A stretch of 64,000 bases of DNA, from contig NZ_QFKX01000002.1 in the NCBI RefSeq assembly GCF_003130585.1, positions 744,001 through 808,000 on the forward strand. The letters run 5' to 3'. Source of the stretch: Brachybacterium endophyticum. GTDB taxonomy: Bacteria; Actinomycetota; Actinomycetes; Actinomycetales; Dermabacteraceae. The translations under genes and the position numbers were made by a program. The notes under the pieces are model-generated. The model did not search any database, had not been told where the DNA came from, and saw nothing but the letters and a program-made list of their open reading frames with translations. Shown one piece after another: positions 17,488 to 29,783 of this stretch (position 1 is the stretch's first letter; the number at the start of each line of letters is the position of its first letter).

Positions 17488-19128
17488 ATGACCATCTCAC
17501 GTCGCTCGATGATCTTCGGCACCGCCGCCGGCGGCACCGCTGCGCTCGCCCTGGCCGCCTGCGGCGGCGGCAGCGACAGCGGGTCGGGATCCGGCGGAGG
17601 CTCCGGCGACCCCGTCTACGCCTTCAACATCGAGCCCCAGAACCCGCTGATCCCCACCAACACCAACGAGGTGGGTGGCGGCCGCGTCCTGAACTGCATC
17701 TTCGCCGGGCTCGTCTACTACAAGGCCGACGGCACCGCCGAGAACGACCTCGCCGAGTCCATCGAGTCCGACGACAACCAGACCTGGACGATCAAGATCA
17801 AGAAGGGGAAGAAGTTCTCCGACGGGTCCGAGGTCACCGCGAAGTCCTTCGTCGATGCCTGGAACTACGGCGCCAACGCCAAGAACGCGCAGCTGGGCCA
17901 GAGCTTCTTCGAGCCCATCGAGGGCTTCGACAAGGTCTCCGCCGACGGCGCCAAGGCCGATGACACGCTCTCGGGCCTCAAGGTCGTCGACGACCAGACC
18001 TTCACCGTCAAGCTGGTCTCCGAGCAGTCCGACTTCCCGAACCGCCTGGGCTACTCCGCCTACGTCCCGCTGCCGGAGTCCGCGTTCGATGACATGAAGG
18101 CCTTCGGCGAGAAGCCGGTCTCCAACGGCCCCTACACGGTCGATTCCTGGACCCACGACCAGGAGATCGTGCTGGTCCCCAACGATGGCTACGACGGCCC
18201 GCGCAAGGCCAAGAACTCGGGTCTGACCTTCACCATCTACTCGTCGGACGACACCATGTACGGCGACCTGGAGTCGGGCGACGTCGACGTCGTGGACATC
18301 ATCCCGAACTCGGCACTGACGAGCTTCGAGGACACCCTGGGCGACCGGGCCGTCAACGAGCCGGGCGCCCTGTTCCAGACCTTCACCATCGCCCAGAACG
18401 ACCCGAACTTCTCGGGCCAGGCGGGCAAGCTGCGCCGCCAGGCGATCTCCCGCGCGATCGACCGCAAGTCGATCTGCGACAAGCTGTTCAACGGCACCCG
18501 CACCCCGGCGACCGACTTCGTCGCCCCGGTGATCCCCGGTGGCGGTGCGACGGACGTCCCCGGCGCGGAGGTCCTCGAGTTCGACGAGGCCGAGGCGAAG
18601 AAGCTGTGGGCCGAGGCGGAGAAGAAGAAGCCCTTCAAGGGCGACTTCACCCTCGCCTACAACGCGGACCAGCCGCACAAGGACTGGGTCGAGGCCGTGT
18701 GCAACAGCGTGAAGAACACCCTGGGCATCTCGGCGAAGCCGAACCCGATCCCCGCCTTCGGCGACTTCCGCCAGCAGATCACCGAGCGCAAGCTCAAGGG
18801 TGCCTTCCGCTCGGGCTGGCAGGCCGACTACCCCTCGGCCTACAACTTCCTCGGCCCGCTCTACTCCTCGGCAGCTGCCGACGGCAAGGGCTCGAACGAC
18901 GGCGACTACAAGAACCCCGAGTTCGATGACCTGCTCAAGGAGGGCCTCGCGGCCTCCGACGAGAAGGGTGCGCTGGAGAAGTACAAGGCCGCCGAGGCGA
19001 TCCTGATGGAGGACCTCCCGGCGATCCCGCTGTGGTACCAGAACACCCTGGGCGGCTATTCGGAGAACGTCTCCGATGTGAAGTTCGGTTGGGACACGGT
19101 CCCGCTGTACTACGCCGTCACCAAGTGA
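17488..19128 (+). CDS. oppA: Oligopeptide ABC transporter substrate-binding lipoprotein
   Basis: A 546-residue extracytoplasmic solute-binding protein of the SBP_bac_5 family (peptide/nickel type). The signal peptide ends in LALAAC, giving a lipobox with Cys25, followed by a Gly/Ser tether. The n-region carries SRRSMIF, a twin-arginine-like motif, so export may be by Tat. Mature-domain features include WTIKIKKGKKFSDGSEVTAKSFVDAWNY, a family signature. The ATG at 17488 follows GAGGAG with seven bases spacing; an ATG at 17353 in the same frame would place non-signal sequence ahead of the signal peptide and is rejected. It heads an operon with two permeases and a fused ATPase. A strong hairpin follows it, which may keep oppA mRNA more abundant than the rest. 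Confidence 0.93.
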   Translation: MTISRRSMIFGTAAGGTAALALAACGGGSDSGSGSGGGSGDPVYAFNIEPQNPLIPTNTNEVGGGRVLNCIFAGLVYYKADGTAENDLAESIESDDNQTWTIKIKKGKKFSDGSEVTAKSFVDAWNYGANAKNAQLGQSFFEPIEGFDKVSADGAKADDTLSGLKVVDDQTFTVKLVSEQSDFPNRLGYSAYVPLPESAFDDMKAFGEKPVSNGPYTVDSWTHDQEIVLVPNDGYDGPRKAKNSGLTFTIYSSDDTMYGDLESGDVDVVDIIPNSALTSFEDTLGDRAVNEPGALFQTFTIAQNDPNFSGQAGKLRRQAISRAIDRKSICDKLFNGTRTPATDFVAPVIPGGGATDVPGAEVLEFDEAEAKKLWAEAEKKKPFKGDFTLAYNADQPHKDWVEAVCNSVKNTLGISAKPNPIPAFGDFRQQITERKLKGAFRSGWQADYPSAYNFLGPLYSSAAADGKGSNDGDYKNPEFDDLLKEGLAASDEKGALEKYKAAEAILMEDLPAIPLWYQNTLGGYSENVSDVKFGWDTVPLYYAVTK

Positions 19129-19158
19129 CGGGCGCGAGCACACGCATCCGTTGATCAC

Positions 19159-19191
19159 GGGGCGGGAGGAGCACGGTGCTCCTCCCGCCCC
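19159..19191 (+). terminator. Hairpin after oppA
   Basis: Sixteen-base inverted arms (19159-19174 and 19176-19191) nearly touching, all GC-rich. In ABC operons such a hairpin after the binding-protein gene commonly stabilises or partly terminates the mRNA. Confidence 0.7.
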
Positions 19192-19306
19192 GAGGTCCGT
19201 CCGCGACCGCATGCCCCGCCGGGCGCCGCTGCGCCGTCGCGCGCTGCGCCCGCCGTCGGTCACGGACCCGGCCGGCACGGCCCTGCCGGGCCCGGCCATC
19301 TTCCGC

Positions 19307-19328
19307 GGGACGAGACGTGTCTCGTCCC
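19307..19328 (+). promoter_or_regulatory. Second hairpin before oppB
   Basis: Ten-base inverted arms (19307-19316 and 19319-19328), ending 25 bases before the oppB GTG. It may act with the first hairpin on oppB expression. Confidence 0.5.
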
Positions 19329-19353
19329 TCCACCATCAACCTGAGGTGACCCA

Positions 19354-20283
19354 GTGATCTGGTACATCGTGCGGCGACTGCTGCAGATGATCCCCGTCTT
19401 CCTCGGTGCGACCCTGCTGATCTACGTCATGGCGTTCTACGCCGGCGGCGATCCGATCCAGGCGATCATGGGCGACAAGCCCCTCTCGCCGGCCGTGCAG
19501 GACCAGCTCCGAGCGCAGTACAACCTGGACAAGCCGCTGATCGTGCAGTGGCTGATCTACGTGGGGAAGGTGGTGCGAGGCGACTTCGGCGTCGGCTTCA
19601 ACGGCCGACCCATCCTCGAGCAGATCCAGACCGCGTTCCCGGTGACGTTCCGCCTCGCCCTGATCGCCGTCGCCTTCGAGACGGTGCTCGGCGTCATCGC
19701 CGGTGTCATCTCCGGGCTGCGCAAGGGCACCTGGATCGACACCACCCTGCTGATGATCTCGCTCCTCGTGATCGCCGTCCCCACCTTCGTGATCGGCTTC
19801 GTCGCGCAGTTCGTGCTGGGCGTGCAGCTCGGGGTCGTCCCCGTGAACGTGGGACGCGACGCGAGCGTGGTGAACCTGCTGCTCCCGGGATTCGTGCTGG
19901 GGATCGTGTCCTTCGCCTACGTGCTGCGCCTGACGCGCACCTCGATCACGGAGGTGGCCACCGCCGACCACGTGCGCACGGCGACCGCCAAGGGGCTCTC
20001 CCGCGGCGGCGTGATCTCCAAGCACATCATGCGCAACTCCCTGATCCCCGTGGTCACCTTCATCGGTGCGGACCTGGGCACGCTGATGGGCGGGGCGATC
20101 GTCACCGAGAAGATCTTCAACATCCACGGGGTCGGCTCGGTGCTCTACCAGGCGATCAACAAGTCCGAGAGCCCGGTGATCGTCTCCGTGGTCACGATCA
20201 TGGTGATGGTCTTCCTGCTCACCAACCTCATCGTGGACCTGCTCTACGCCGTGCTCGACCCGAGGATCCGCCATGCGAAGTGA
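19354..20283 (+). CDS. oppB: Oligopeptide ABC transporter permease, OppB type
   Basis: A 309-residue inner membrane permease with about six hydrophobic segments, starting MIWYIVRRLLQMIPVFLGATLLIYVMAF, the usual OppB/DppB opening. The EAA-like loop is at about residues 185-225 (RLTRTSITEVATADHVRTATAKGLS), which contacts the ATPase. GAGGTGA lies just upstream of the GTG start. It follows oppA by 225 bases containing two hairpins, and its last 11 bases overlap oppC. Confidence 0.94.
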   Translation: MIWYIVRRLLQMIPVFLGATLLIYVMAFYAGGDPIQAIMGDKPLSPAVQDQLRAQYNLDKPLIVQWLIYVGKVVRGDFGVGFNGRPILEQIQTAFPVTFRLALIAVAFETVLGVIAGVISGLRKGTWIDTTLLMISLLVIAVPTFVIGFVAQFVLGVQLGVVPVNVGRDASVVNLLLPGFVLGIVSFAYVLRLTRTSITEVATADHVRTATAKGLSRGGVISKHIMRNSLIPVVTFIGADLGTLMGGAIVTEKIFNIHGVGSVLYQAINKSESPVIVSVVTIMVMVFLLTNLIVDLLYAVLDPRIRHAK

Positions 20284-21229
20284 TCAGACCGCACGCTCCC
20301 TGCGTCCCGCTGCCGAGCATTTCGTCGCACCGCTCGACGAGACCCCTCTGCAGAAGGTCGACGCCGTGGACACCACGGCCACCCCGCGCTCCATGTGGGG
20401 AGAGGCCAGCCACAACCTGGTCCGCAACCCCGTGTTCGTGATCTCGGCGCTGCTGATCCTGCTGCTGCTGTTCGTGGCGGCCTTCCCGGGCGTCTTCACC
20501 CAGTACGACCCCACCAAGGGTGATCTCTCGATCTCCAACCAGCCTCCCGGCGACGGGCACCTGCTGGGCACCACCCGCCAGGGATACGACGTCTGGGCGC
20601 GCGTGCTGTACGGCACCCGCACCTCCCTGACGGTCGGCTTCTTCGCGATGGTCATCTCCACCGTCATCGGCGTCGTCATCGGCGCGTTCGCCGGCTACGT
20701 GGGCGGCTGGGTCGACGAGGTCCTCTCGCGCATCACCGAGATCTTCTTCGCCCTGCCGCTCGTGCTCGGCGCGATCGTCGCGTTCACCGCACTGAGCAAC
20801 GGGGTCGGCACCGTCACGATCGCCCTGATCCTCGCGCTGTTCGGGTGGACGAACATCGCCCGCATCACCCGCGGCACGGTGCTGTCGGTCAAGTACCAGG
20901 ACTTCGTGACTGCTTCGACGGCGCTCGGAGCGGGGCGGCTGACGAACCTGGCCAAGCACGTGCTGCCCAATGCGATCGCCCCCGTGATCGTCACGGCGAC
21001 CGTGAACCTGGGCGTCTTCATCGTCGCGCAGTCCACGTTGGCGTACCTCGGTCTGGGCACCGGGAGCGTCTCGTGGGGCGGGGACATCTCCGATGCCCAG
21101 CCCGCCCTCCGGAACAACCCGATGATGCTGTTCTACCCGTCCTTCGCGCTCGCGATCTGCGTGCTGAGCTTCATCATGCTCGGCGATGCCGTCCGCGATG
21201 CCCTGGACCCCAAGGCGAGGAAGCGATGA
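20273..21229 (+). CDS. oppC: Oligopeptide ABC transporter permease, OppC type
   Basis: A 318-residue permease with an N-terminal cytoplasmic arm of about 50 residues and then about six hydrophobic segments. LLGTTRQGYDVWARVLYGTRTSL and the EAA-loop VKYQDFVTASTALGAGRLTNLAKHVLPN are OppC/DppC signatures. It pairs with OppB to form the channel. The start overlaps the oppB end by 11 bases and its stop overlaps the next ATG (ATGA), so the permeases and ATPase are translationally coupled. Confidence 0.94.
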   Translation: MRSDQTARSLRPAAEHFVAPLDETPLQKVDAVDTTATPRSMWGEASHNLVRNPVFVISALLILLLLFVAAFPGVFTQYDPTKGDLSISNQPPGDGHLLGTTRQGYDVWARVLYGTRTSLTVGFFAMVISTVIGVVIGAFAGYVGGWVDEVLSRITEIFFALPLVLGAIVAFTALSNGVGTVTIALILALFGWTNIARITRGTVLSVKYQDFVTASTALGAGRLTNLAKHVLPNAIAPVIVTATVNLGVFIVAQSTLAYLGLGTGSVSWGGDISDAQPALRNNPMMLFYPSFALAICVLSFIMLGDAVRDALDPKARKR

Positions 21230-23214
21230 GCACCACCACTGCACCCCGCGCGGGCGAGCAGCCCGCGACCGACGAGGCCGGCCCCCTGCTGGAGATCCGC
21301 GACCTCGACATCACCTTCAACACCTCCAGCGGCCCGGTGCACGCCGTGCGCGGAGCGAACCTCGAGGTCTATCCCGGTGAGACCGTCGCGATCGTCGGCG
21401 AGTCCGGTTCCGGCAAGTCGACGACGGCGATGAGCATCTCGCGTCTGCTGCCCAACAACGGCAAGGTCACCGGAGGGTCGATCCGCTTCGACGGCAAGGA
21501 CATCACCTCCGTGCCGCTGGGACAGATCCGTGCCCTGCGTGGCAGCGAGATCGGTCTGGTCCCGCAGGACCCGATGAGCAACCTCAACCCGCTGTGGAAG
21601 GTGGGCAGCCAGATCGACGAGGCGCTCGCCGCCAACGGTGTCGCCAAGGGCGCCGCCGCCAAGCAGCGCACCGTCGAGCTTCTCGAGGAGGCCGGCCTCC
21701 CCGATGCCGAGTGTCGTGCCGGGCAGTACCCGCACGAGTTCTCCGGTGGCATGCGCCAGAGGGCGCTGATCGCCATGGGGCTGGCCGCGCGCCCCCGGCT
21801 GCTGATCGCCGACGAGCCCACCAGCGCCCTGGACGTCACCGTCCAGCAGCAGATCCTCGACCACCTCGACACCCTGACCGCGGAGCTCGGGGTCGCCGTG
21901 CTGCTGATCACCCACGACCTGGGTCTCGCCGCGGAGCGCGCCCAGCACCTGGTGGTGATGTACAAGGGCCAGATCGTCGAGTCCGGCCCGGCCCTGCAGA
22001 TCCTGCAGGACCCCCAGCACCCGTACACGAAGCGACTGATCGCGGCCGCGCCCTCGCTCGCCTCCCGTCGTCTGGTCTCGGCCAAGGACCGGGGCGCGGA
22101 GGGCGAGGCCACGGGCTCCGGCGACGGCGGCGCCGCACCCGTCGGTGGCTCCGACGCACCGGCCGCCTCGGCCGACGGGGGAGCCGCGGCCGTCGCCGCG
22201 ACGGCCGCCGCGACTCCCGCCGCGAAGGCTGCGGCGAGCGACGCGGACACCTCGGGGAGCGGACGCGAGAGCACCGGGACCGACGCCGACATCGTGATTC
22301 GCGCGGAGAACCTCACCAAGGTCTTCCCCCTGCGCGGGAAGGTGCCCTGGCGGAGCACGCCGTTCACCGCCGTCGACGACGTCAGCTTCGATCTGCGCCG
22401 CGGCACCACCACGGCGATCGTGGGGGAGTCCGGGTCCGGCAAGTCGACCGTCGCGCAGATGGTCCTGCGCCTGCTCGAGCCCACGTCGGGACGCATCCTC
22501 TTCGAGGGGCGCGACATCGCCGGGATGAAGGGACGGGAGATGATGGCGCTGCGCCGCCGCGTGCAGCCGATCTTCCAGAACCCCTACGGCACGCTCGACC
22601 CGATGTACTCGATCTACCGCACGATCGAGGAGCCGCTGCGCCTGCACGGCATCGGCGATGCCAAGAGCCGCGAGGCGAAGGTCCGCGACCTGCTCGACAA
22701 GGTCGCCCTCCCCGCGGCCATGATGCGCCGCTACCCCAACGAGCTCTCCGGTGGTCAGCGCCAGAGGATCGCGATCGCCCGCGCGCTCGCCCTCGACCCG
22801 GAGGTCGTGGTGTGCGACGAGGCGGTCTCCGCCCTCGACGTGCTGGTGCAGGACCAGGTCCTGCACCTGCTCAACGACCTGCAGGCCGAGCTCGGCCTGT
22901 CCTACCTGTTCATCACCCACGACCTCGCGGTGGTCCGTCAGATCGCCGATCGCACCGTGGTGATGGAGAAGGGGCGGATCGTCGAGCACGGGACCACGGA
23001 CGCCGTCTTCCACGGCCCGCAGGAGGAGTACACCAAGCGACTCCTGGCCGCGATCCCCGGTGGCTCGATCCCGCTCGCGGGCTCCGAGACCATCGAGGTC
23101 GACGTGGACACCGACGTCGCCGAGTCCGAGGACGCGCGCGCCGAGGACGTCGATCCGCACCATCCGCTGGGCGGCGACCCCGAGGATCCCTTCACCGGCG
23201 CAGGGCACGTCTGA
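21226..23214 (+). CDS. Fused oligopeptide ABC transporter ATPase (OppD-OppF)
   Basis: A 662-residue protein carrying two complete ABC ATPase domains. The first (about 20-285, OppD-like) has the Walker A lysine at Lys64 (GESGSGKST), signature FSGGMRQRA and Walker [14 protein letters not shown] linker of about 75 residues rich in Ala, Gly and Asp follows (about 290-360). The second (about 362-610, OppF-like) has Lys406 (GESGSGKST), signature LSGGQRQR and Walker [13 protein letters not shown]. Both halves carry the oligopeptide C-terminal region ([21 protein letters not shown]). The fusion is common in actinobacteria, and it supplies both nucleotide sites of the transporter. The acidic tail of about 50 residues is variable. 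Confidence 0.94.
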   Translation: MSTTTAPRAGEQPATDEAGPLLEIRDLDITFNTSSGPVHAVRGANLEVYPGETVAIVGESGSGKSTTAMSISRLLPNNGKVTGGSIRFDGKDITSVPLGQIRALRGSEIGLVPQDPMSNLNPLWKVGSQIDEALAANGVAKGAAAKQRTVELLEEAGLPDAECRAGQYPHEFSGGMRQRALIAMGLAARPRLLIADEPTSALDVTVQQQILDHLDTLTAELGVAVLLITHDLGLAAERAQHLVVMYKGQIVESGPALQILQDPQHPYTKRLIAAAPSLASRRLVSAKDRGAEGEATGSGDGGAAPVGGSDAPAASADGGAAAVAATAAATPAAKAAASDADTSGSGRESTGTDADIVIRAENLTKVFPLRGKVPWRSTPFTAVDDVSFDLRRGTTTAIVGESGSGKSTVAQMVLRLLEPTSGRILFEGRDIAGMKGREMMALRRRVQPIFQNPYGTLDPMYSIYRTIEEPLRLHGIGDAKSREAKVRDLLDKVALPAAMMRRYPNELSGGQRQRIAIARALALDPEVVVCDEAVSALDVLVQDQVLHLLNDLQAELGLSYLFITHDLAVVRQIADRTVVMEKGRIVEHGTTDAVFHGPQEEYTKRLLAAIPGGSIPLAGSETIEVDVDTDVAESEDARAEDVDPHHPLGGDPEDPFTGAGHV

Positions 23215-23247
23215 GTCCTGCCGCCGAGCGGCCCGCTCGCATCGCAT

Positions 23248-23291
23248 CCGCCGGCCCGTCCCGGCCCTCGCGGGTCCGGGCGGGCCGGCGG
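23248..23291 (+). terminator. Terminator hairpin of the oligopeptide operon
   Basis: Perfect 11-base arms at 23248-23258 and 23281-23291 with further imperfect pairing inside the 22-base loop, 34 bases after the operon stop. Confidence 0.65.
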
Positions 23292-23330
23292 CGTGTCCAA
23301 CCGCACCCCGGTGAACGCCTTCTCGGACGG

Positions 23331-23336
23331 TAGAAT
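23331..23336 (+). promoter_or_regulatory. -10 hexamer TAGAAT for typA
   Basis: A strong -10 match; the transcript would have a leader of about 108 bases before typA. No clear -35 is seen. Confidence 0.5.
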
Positions 23337-23449
23337 CTCCCCGGCGCATCGTGTCCGATCGCCCCGAGCGGCACGCACCACGTGCCCGGCCGGGGAGCGA
23401 CGACGTCCGGAGTGCGCACCTTTCCGACCACGAATCGAGCAGCCCCCGC

Positions 23450-25368
<1,919 letters not shown>

Positions 25369-25372
<4 letters not shown>

Positions 25373-25806
25373 TCGGCGGGCCCACGGACGCTCCGGTCCT
25401 GGACACCGCGACGATCGCCGCCCGCATCTCCCAGGTGCTCTCGGCGCTGGTGGTCGCGGTGATCTCCGTGCTGCTGCTGGTGACGATGCACCGGCTGCAG
25501 TGGGACGTGCTCGGGATCGGTCTCCCCGTGGGCCTGCTGTTCGGGGCCGTCTTCCAGGCCGTGTGCTCGCTGTTCCTGTGGGCATCGACCGGTTCCCGCC
25601 TGCCCGTGCTGGTGCTCGGGTGCATCTGGGGGCTGATGGTGATGCCCCTGGCCGGCAACGGAGCGGGCGGGGGCGTGCTGATGCCGGCCGTCCTCGGCCG
25701 GCAGCCCCAGTACTCCGGGTGGATCATCCAGGGGATCGGTGTGGCCGTCCCCTTCGTGTTCCTGGGCGCGCAGATGCTGCTCTCCCGCCGCCGCGTGCGT
25801 CGCTGA
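25369..25806 (+). CDS. Small membrane protein of unknown function
   Basis: A 145-residue protein with four hydrophobic segments (about residues 20-43, 48-72, 77-92 and 115-137) and a basic tail SRRRVRR. The GTG start overlaps the typA stop (GTGA), so it is cotranslated with typA. I recognise no family with certainty; it resembles unannotated actinobacterial membrane proteins found next to typA and fdxA. The positive C-terminus suggests it ends in the cytoplasm. Confidence 0.75.
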
Positions 25807-25872
25807 GCGTCAGCCCCGCGCAATCGCTCTCCACGCGCCCCGCTCAGCCCGTTCCGGGCCCCTCCCTGCCGC

Positions 25873-26184
25873 TCAGTGTCCCGTTCGCCGGGGCCTCTGC
25901 GGAGGAGCGGGCACCGGCCGGGCCGCGGTCACCAGGCCGCGCAGGACCCGGTCCGGGCCGCGCCGGGTGGCCACCGTGACGCTGTCCTCGTCGGCCGCCT
26001 CGATCACGCCGAGCGCATCGGTCATGCCCTCGCCGTGCGGCGACGTCCGCCGGTCGATCCGGTACCGCAGCACCACCCTCACGCCCGGCTCGAGGAACGG
26101 CGCCCAGCCCGGACGCTCCGGCGTCCGCTGATGCTCCTCCGGTCCCGGCCCCTCGGGCGCTGCACCCTTCTCGTCGCGTCCCAT
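25873..26184 (-). CDS. Small SH3-like domain protein (Rv0428c N-terminal type)
   Basis: A 103-residue protein. The core (about residues 33-92: GVRVVLRYRIDRR...TDALGVIEAADEDSVTVATRRGPDRVLRGLVTAARPVP) matches in style the SH3-like domain that precedes the acetyltransferase domain of Rv0428c-type proteins. Here the acetyltransferase part is missing, and small free-standing versions next to the 7Fe ferredoxin gene are known in actinobacteria. The function is unknown; the fold suggests protein or RNA binding. The ATG is preceded on the minus strand by TACGCT and six bases, a leaderless arrangement. It diverges from the ferredoxin gene. Confidence 0.7.
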   Translation of the reverse strand: MGRDEKGAAPEGPGPEEHQRTPERPGWAPFLEPGVRVVLRYRIDRRTSPHGEGMTDALGVIEAADEDSVTVATRRGPDRVLRGLVTAARPVPAPPQRPRRTGH

Positions 26185-26190
26185 GGCCCG

Positions 26191-26196
26191 AGCGTA
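26191..26196 (-). promoter_or_regulatory. -10 hexamer TACGCT (minus strand), leaderless type
   Basis: Six bases separate it from the ATG at 26184. Confidence 0.55.
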
Positions 26197-26474
26197 TCCG
26201 TCGTGGTGCGGCGACCGGCCCGTCGGCGGCCCATGGGTGGCCCGTGGGCGCCGGGGCCCCGCGGCAGGGGCGCACCGCGCCCCGGGCGGGCCCCGCAGGA
26301 TGCCCCGTCCGCGATGTCGACCTCGTCACCTGAGGGCCCACGGGTGGGGCGGAGGTCTCCCCGGCCGTCCTCGCGGTGACATCATGGAGGTGCCCGTTCG
26401 CCCCGGGAGCTCAGGCCCCTCGAGCACGGACCTCGATGGCCTCGCCCCGGCCCTGCCCTTGGAAGGAATGCGCC

Positions 26475-26798
26475 ATGACCTACGTCATCGCTCTGCCCTG
26501 CGTCGACGTCAAGGACAGGGCATGTGTGGACGAATGCCCCGTGGACTGCATCTACGAGGGCGGCCGCTCCCTGTACATCCAGCCCGACGAGTGCGTGGAC
26601 TGCGGTGCGTGTGAGCCCGTCTGCCCGGTCGAGGCGATCTACTACGAGGACGACGTCCCCGACGAGTGGGCCGACTACTACAAGGCGAACGTCGAGTTCT
26701 TCGACGAGATCGGCGCCCCGGGCGGCGCCGCCAAGATGGGCGTGATCGACAAGGACCACCCGCTGATCGAGGCGCTGCCGCCCAACCCCAACGACTGA
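26475..26798 (+). CDS. fdxA: 7Fe ferredoxin
   Basis: A 107-residue ferredoxin with one 3Fe-4S and one 4Fe-4S cluster, an electron carrier in the cytoplasm. The cysteines are at 9, 17, 21 and 25 in the first half and 40, 43, 46 and 50 ([11 protein letters not shown]) in the second, matching mycobacterial FdxA/FdxC. The ATG follows GGAAGGA with good spacing. It lies directly before dapC, an order shared with M. tuberculosis (fdxC-dapC). Confidence 0.95.
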   Translation: MTYVIALPCVDVKDRACVDECPVDCIYEGGRSLYIQPDECVDCGACEPVCPVEAIYYEDDVPDEWADYYKANVEFFDEIGAPGGAAKMGVIDKDHPLIEALPPNPND

Positions 26799-26823
26799 TG
26801 CGCGCCGCGGGCATCCACGCTCC

Positions 26824-26895
26824 GTGCGGTCCGCCCGCTCGGTGCAGCCCACCCGCTCCGTGCGGTCCACCCGTTCGGTGCAGCCCGCCCGCTGC
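26824..26895 (+). repeat. Four 18-bp direct repeats between fdxA and dapC
   Basis: Units start at 26824, 26842, 26860 and 26878 (for example GTGCGGTCCGCCCGCTCG). Odd and even units resemble each other more closely, giving a 36-bp higher-order repeat. Confidence 0.9.
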
Positions 26896-26943
26896 GTCCG
26901 CTCCGCCTCTCCCGACCCGTCGGCCCCTGGAAGGACCCCCGCG

Positions 26944-28107
26944 ATGACGACGACTCCCTTCGGTGCCCGACGCGACGCGCTCGCCGAGCGCCTCCCCGCC
27001 TTCCCGTGGGATTCCCTCGCCGAGGCGAAGCGGATCGCCTCCGCCCACCCCACCGGCATCGTCGACCTCTCCGTGGGGACCCCCGTGGACCCGACCCCGG
27101 TGCGTGTGCAGGACGCGCTGCGGGAGGCCGCGGACGCCCCGGGGTACCCGACCACCATCGGCACCCCGGACCTGCGGGACGCCCTGGTGGACTTCGTCGT
27201 ACGCCGACGCGGCGCGGCCCCGGACACCGGCCACGAGCACGTGCTGCCCACCGTCGGCTCCAAGGAGCTCGTCGCCCACCTGCCCTTCCAGCTGGGCATC
27301 GGTGGCGACGCCGCCGTCGCCTTCCCGCACGTGGCCTACCCGACCTACGATATGGGGGCCCGGTTCGTCGGCGCCCGCAGCGTCCCCGTCGACATGGCGC
27401 GCCTGGCCGCCGAGGGCGATGCGGCGCTCGAGCCCGCCGATCGCGACCGGATCGCGCTGCTGTGGGTGAACTCGCCGAGCAACCCCACCGGGGAGGTGCT
27501 CGACGTCGACCAGATGCGCGCGCTCGTCGCCTGGGCGCGCGAGCGCGACATCATCGTCGCCTCCGACGAGTGCTACGCCCTGCTGCCCTGGGACGTCGAG
27601 GAGGTTCCCTCGGTGCTCGACCCGCGGGTCAACGGCGGGGACCTCACCGGCCTGCTGTGCGTCTACTCGCTCTCGAAGCAGTCCAACCTCGCCGGCTACC
27701 GCGCCGCCTTCGTCGCCGGCGATCCCGGCCTGGTCGGCGAGCTCACCGCGATCCGCAAGCAGGCCGGGATGATGCTGCCCACGCCCGTCCAGGCCGCGAT
27801 GACCGTCGCGCTCGCCGACGACGACGCCGTACGCGCCCAGCACGGTCTCTACCGGGCCCGTCGCGAGCAGCTGCGCGAGGCCGTCGAAGGATTCGGCGGG
27901 GAGATCCACGGCTCGAGCGCCGGGCTCTACCTGTGGACGACGTTCGGTGAGAACGGCGTCACCAGCGTCGAGCGTCTCGCCGAACTGGGAATCCTCTGCG
28001 CCCCCGGAATGTTCTATGGTGAAGCGGGGAATCGCTTCGTCCGCATCGCACTGACCGCGAGCGACGAGCGCATCTCCGCCGCGGCCGAGCGGCTCGCCCG
28101 CCGCTGA
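26944..28107 (+). CDS. dapC: Succinyldiaminopimelate aminotransferase
   Basis: A 387-residue PLP-dependent class I aminotransferase converting N-succinyl-2-amino-6-ketopimelate to N-succinyl-LL-diaminopimelate in lysine and cell wall synthesis. Family features are WVNSPSNPTGE, SDECYALLPW, and the PLP lysine Lys245 in YSLSKQSNLAGYR. The DapC assignment is supported by the ferredoxin neighbour and nearby dapD and dapE. The ATG at 26944 follows GGAAGGA; an upstream in-frame start at 26824 would translate the 18-bp repeats and is rejected. Confidence 0.92.
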   Translation: MTTTPFGARRDALAERLPAFPWDSLAEAKRIASAHPTGIVDLSVGTPVDPTPVRVQDALREAADAPGYPTTIGTPDLRDALVDFVVRRRGAAPDTGHEHVLPTVGSKELVAHLPFQLGIGGDAAVAFPHVAYPTYDMGARFVGARSVPVDMARLAAEGDAALEPADRDRIALLWVNSPSNPTGEVLDVDQMRALVAWARERDIIVASDECYALLPWDVEEVPSVLDPRVNGGDLTGLLCVYSLSKQSNLAGYRAAFVAGDPGLVGELTAIRKQAGMMLPTPVQAAMTVALADDDAVRAQHGLYRARREQLREAVEGFGGEIHGSSAGLYLWTTFGENGVTSVERLAELGILCAPGMFYGEAGNRFVRIALTASDERISAAAERLARR

Positions 28108-28184
28108 TCCGCCCCGGTCCAGTCCGCCCCAGTCCAGGGCCGCCCGTCGGCCCTGTCCCGCCGCCGATGCACAACGGAGAGCAC

Positions 28185-29582
<1,398 letters not shown>

Positions 29583-29610
29583 GGTCGGCGGCGGGGTGCT
29601 GTCGGTTGGC

Positions 29611-29638
29611 GGGTGCCGGGTACCGGGTGCCGGGTTCA
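29611..29638. repeat. Heptamer repeats GGGTRCC
   Basis: GGGTGCC, GGGTACC, GGGTGCC and a decayed fourth unit, in the gap after citrate synthase. Same family as the repeats at 58512. Confidence 0.85.
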
Positions 29639-29679
29639 GGATGGCAGGTTCGGCACGTCTCGAGCCGTAGTGGGCCTGC

Positions 29680-29735
29680 GAGGGACTAATAGCGCATCAT
29701 CTGCCATATGGCAGATGATGCGCTATTAGTCCCTC
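29680..29735. terminator. Perfect 56-bp palindrome
   Basis: Two 28-base arms (29680-29707 and 29708-29735) are exact reverse complements with no loop, centred on CATATG. It lies between the convergent citrate synthase and lysozyme-like genes, so it may be a bidirectional terminator. Its GC content (near 50%) is far below the surroundings. Confidence 0.6.
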
Positions 29736-29783
29736 CGCGGCCCGGCCGGGTCACGGCCCCGGCGCAGGGATCCGGTCGCCGGA

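Noticed and set aside
26824..26943. An earlier start for dapC at 26824
   Set aside because: It would translate the 18-bp repeats as an Arg/Ser-rich leader. The ATG at 26944 has GGAAGGA upstream and gives the normal N-terminus.
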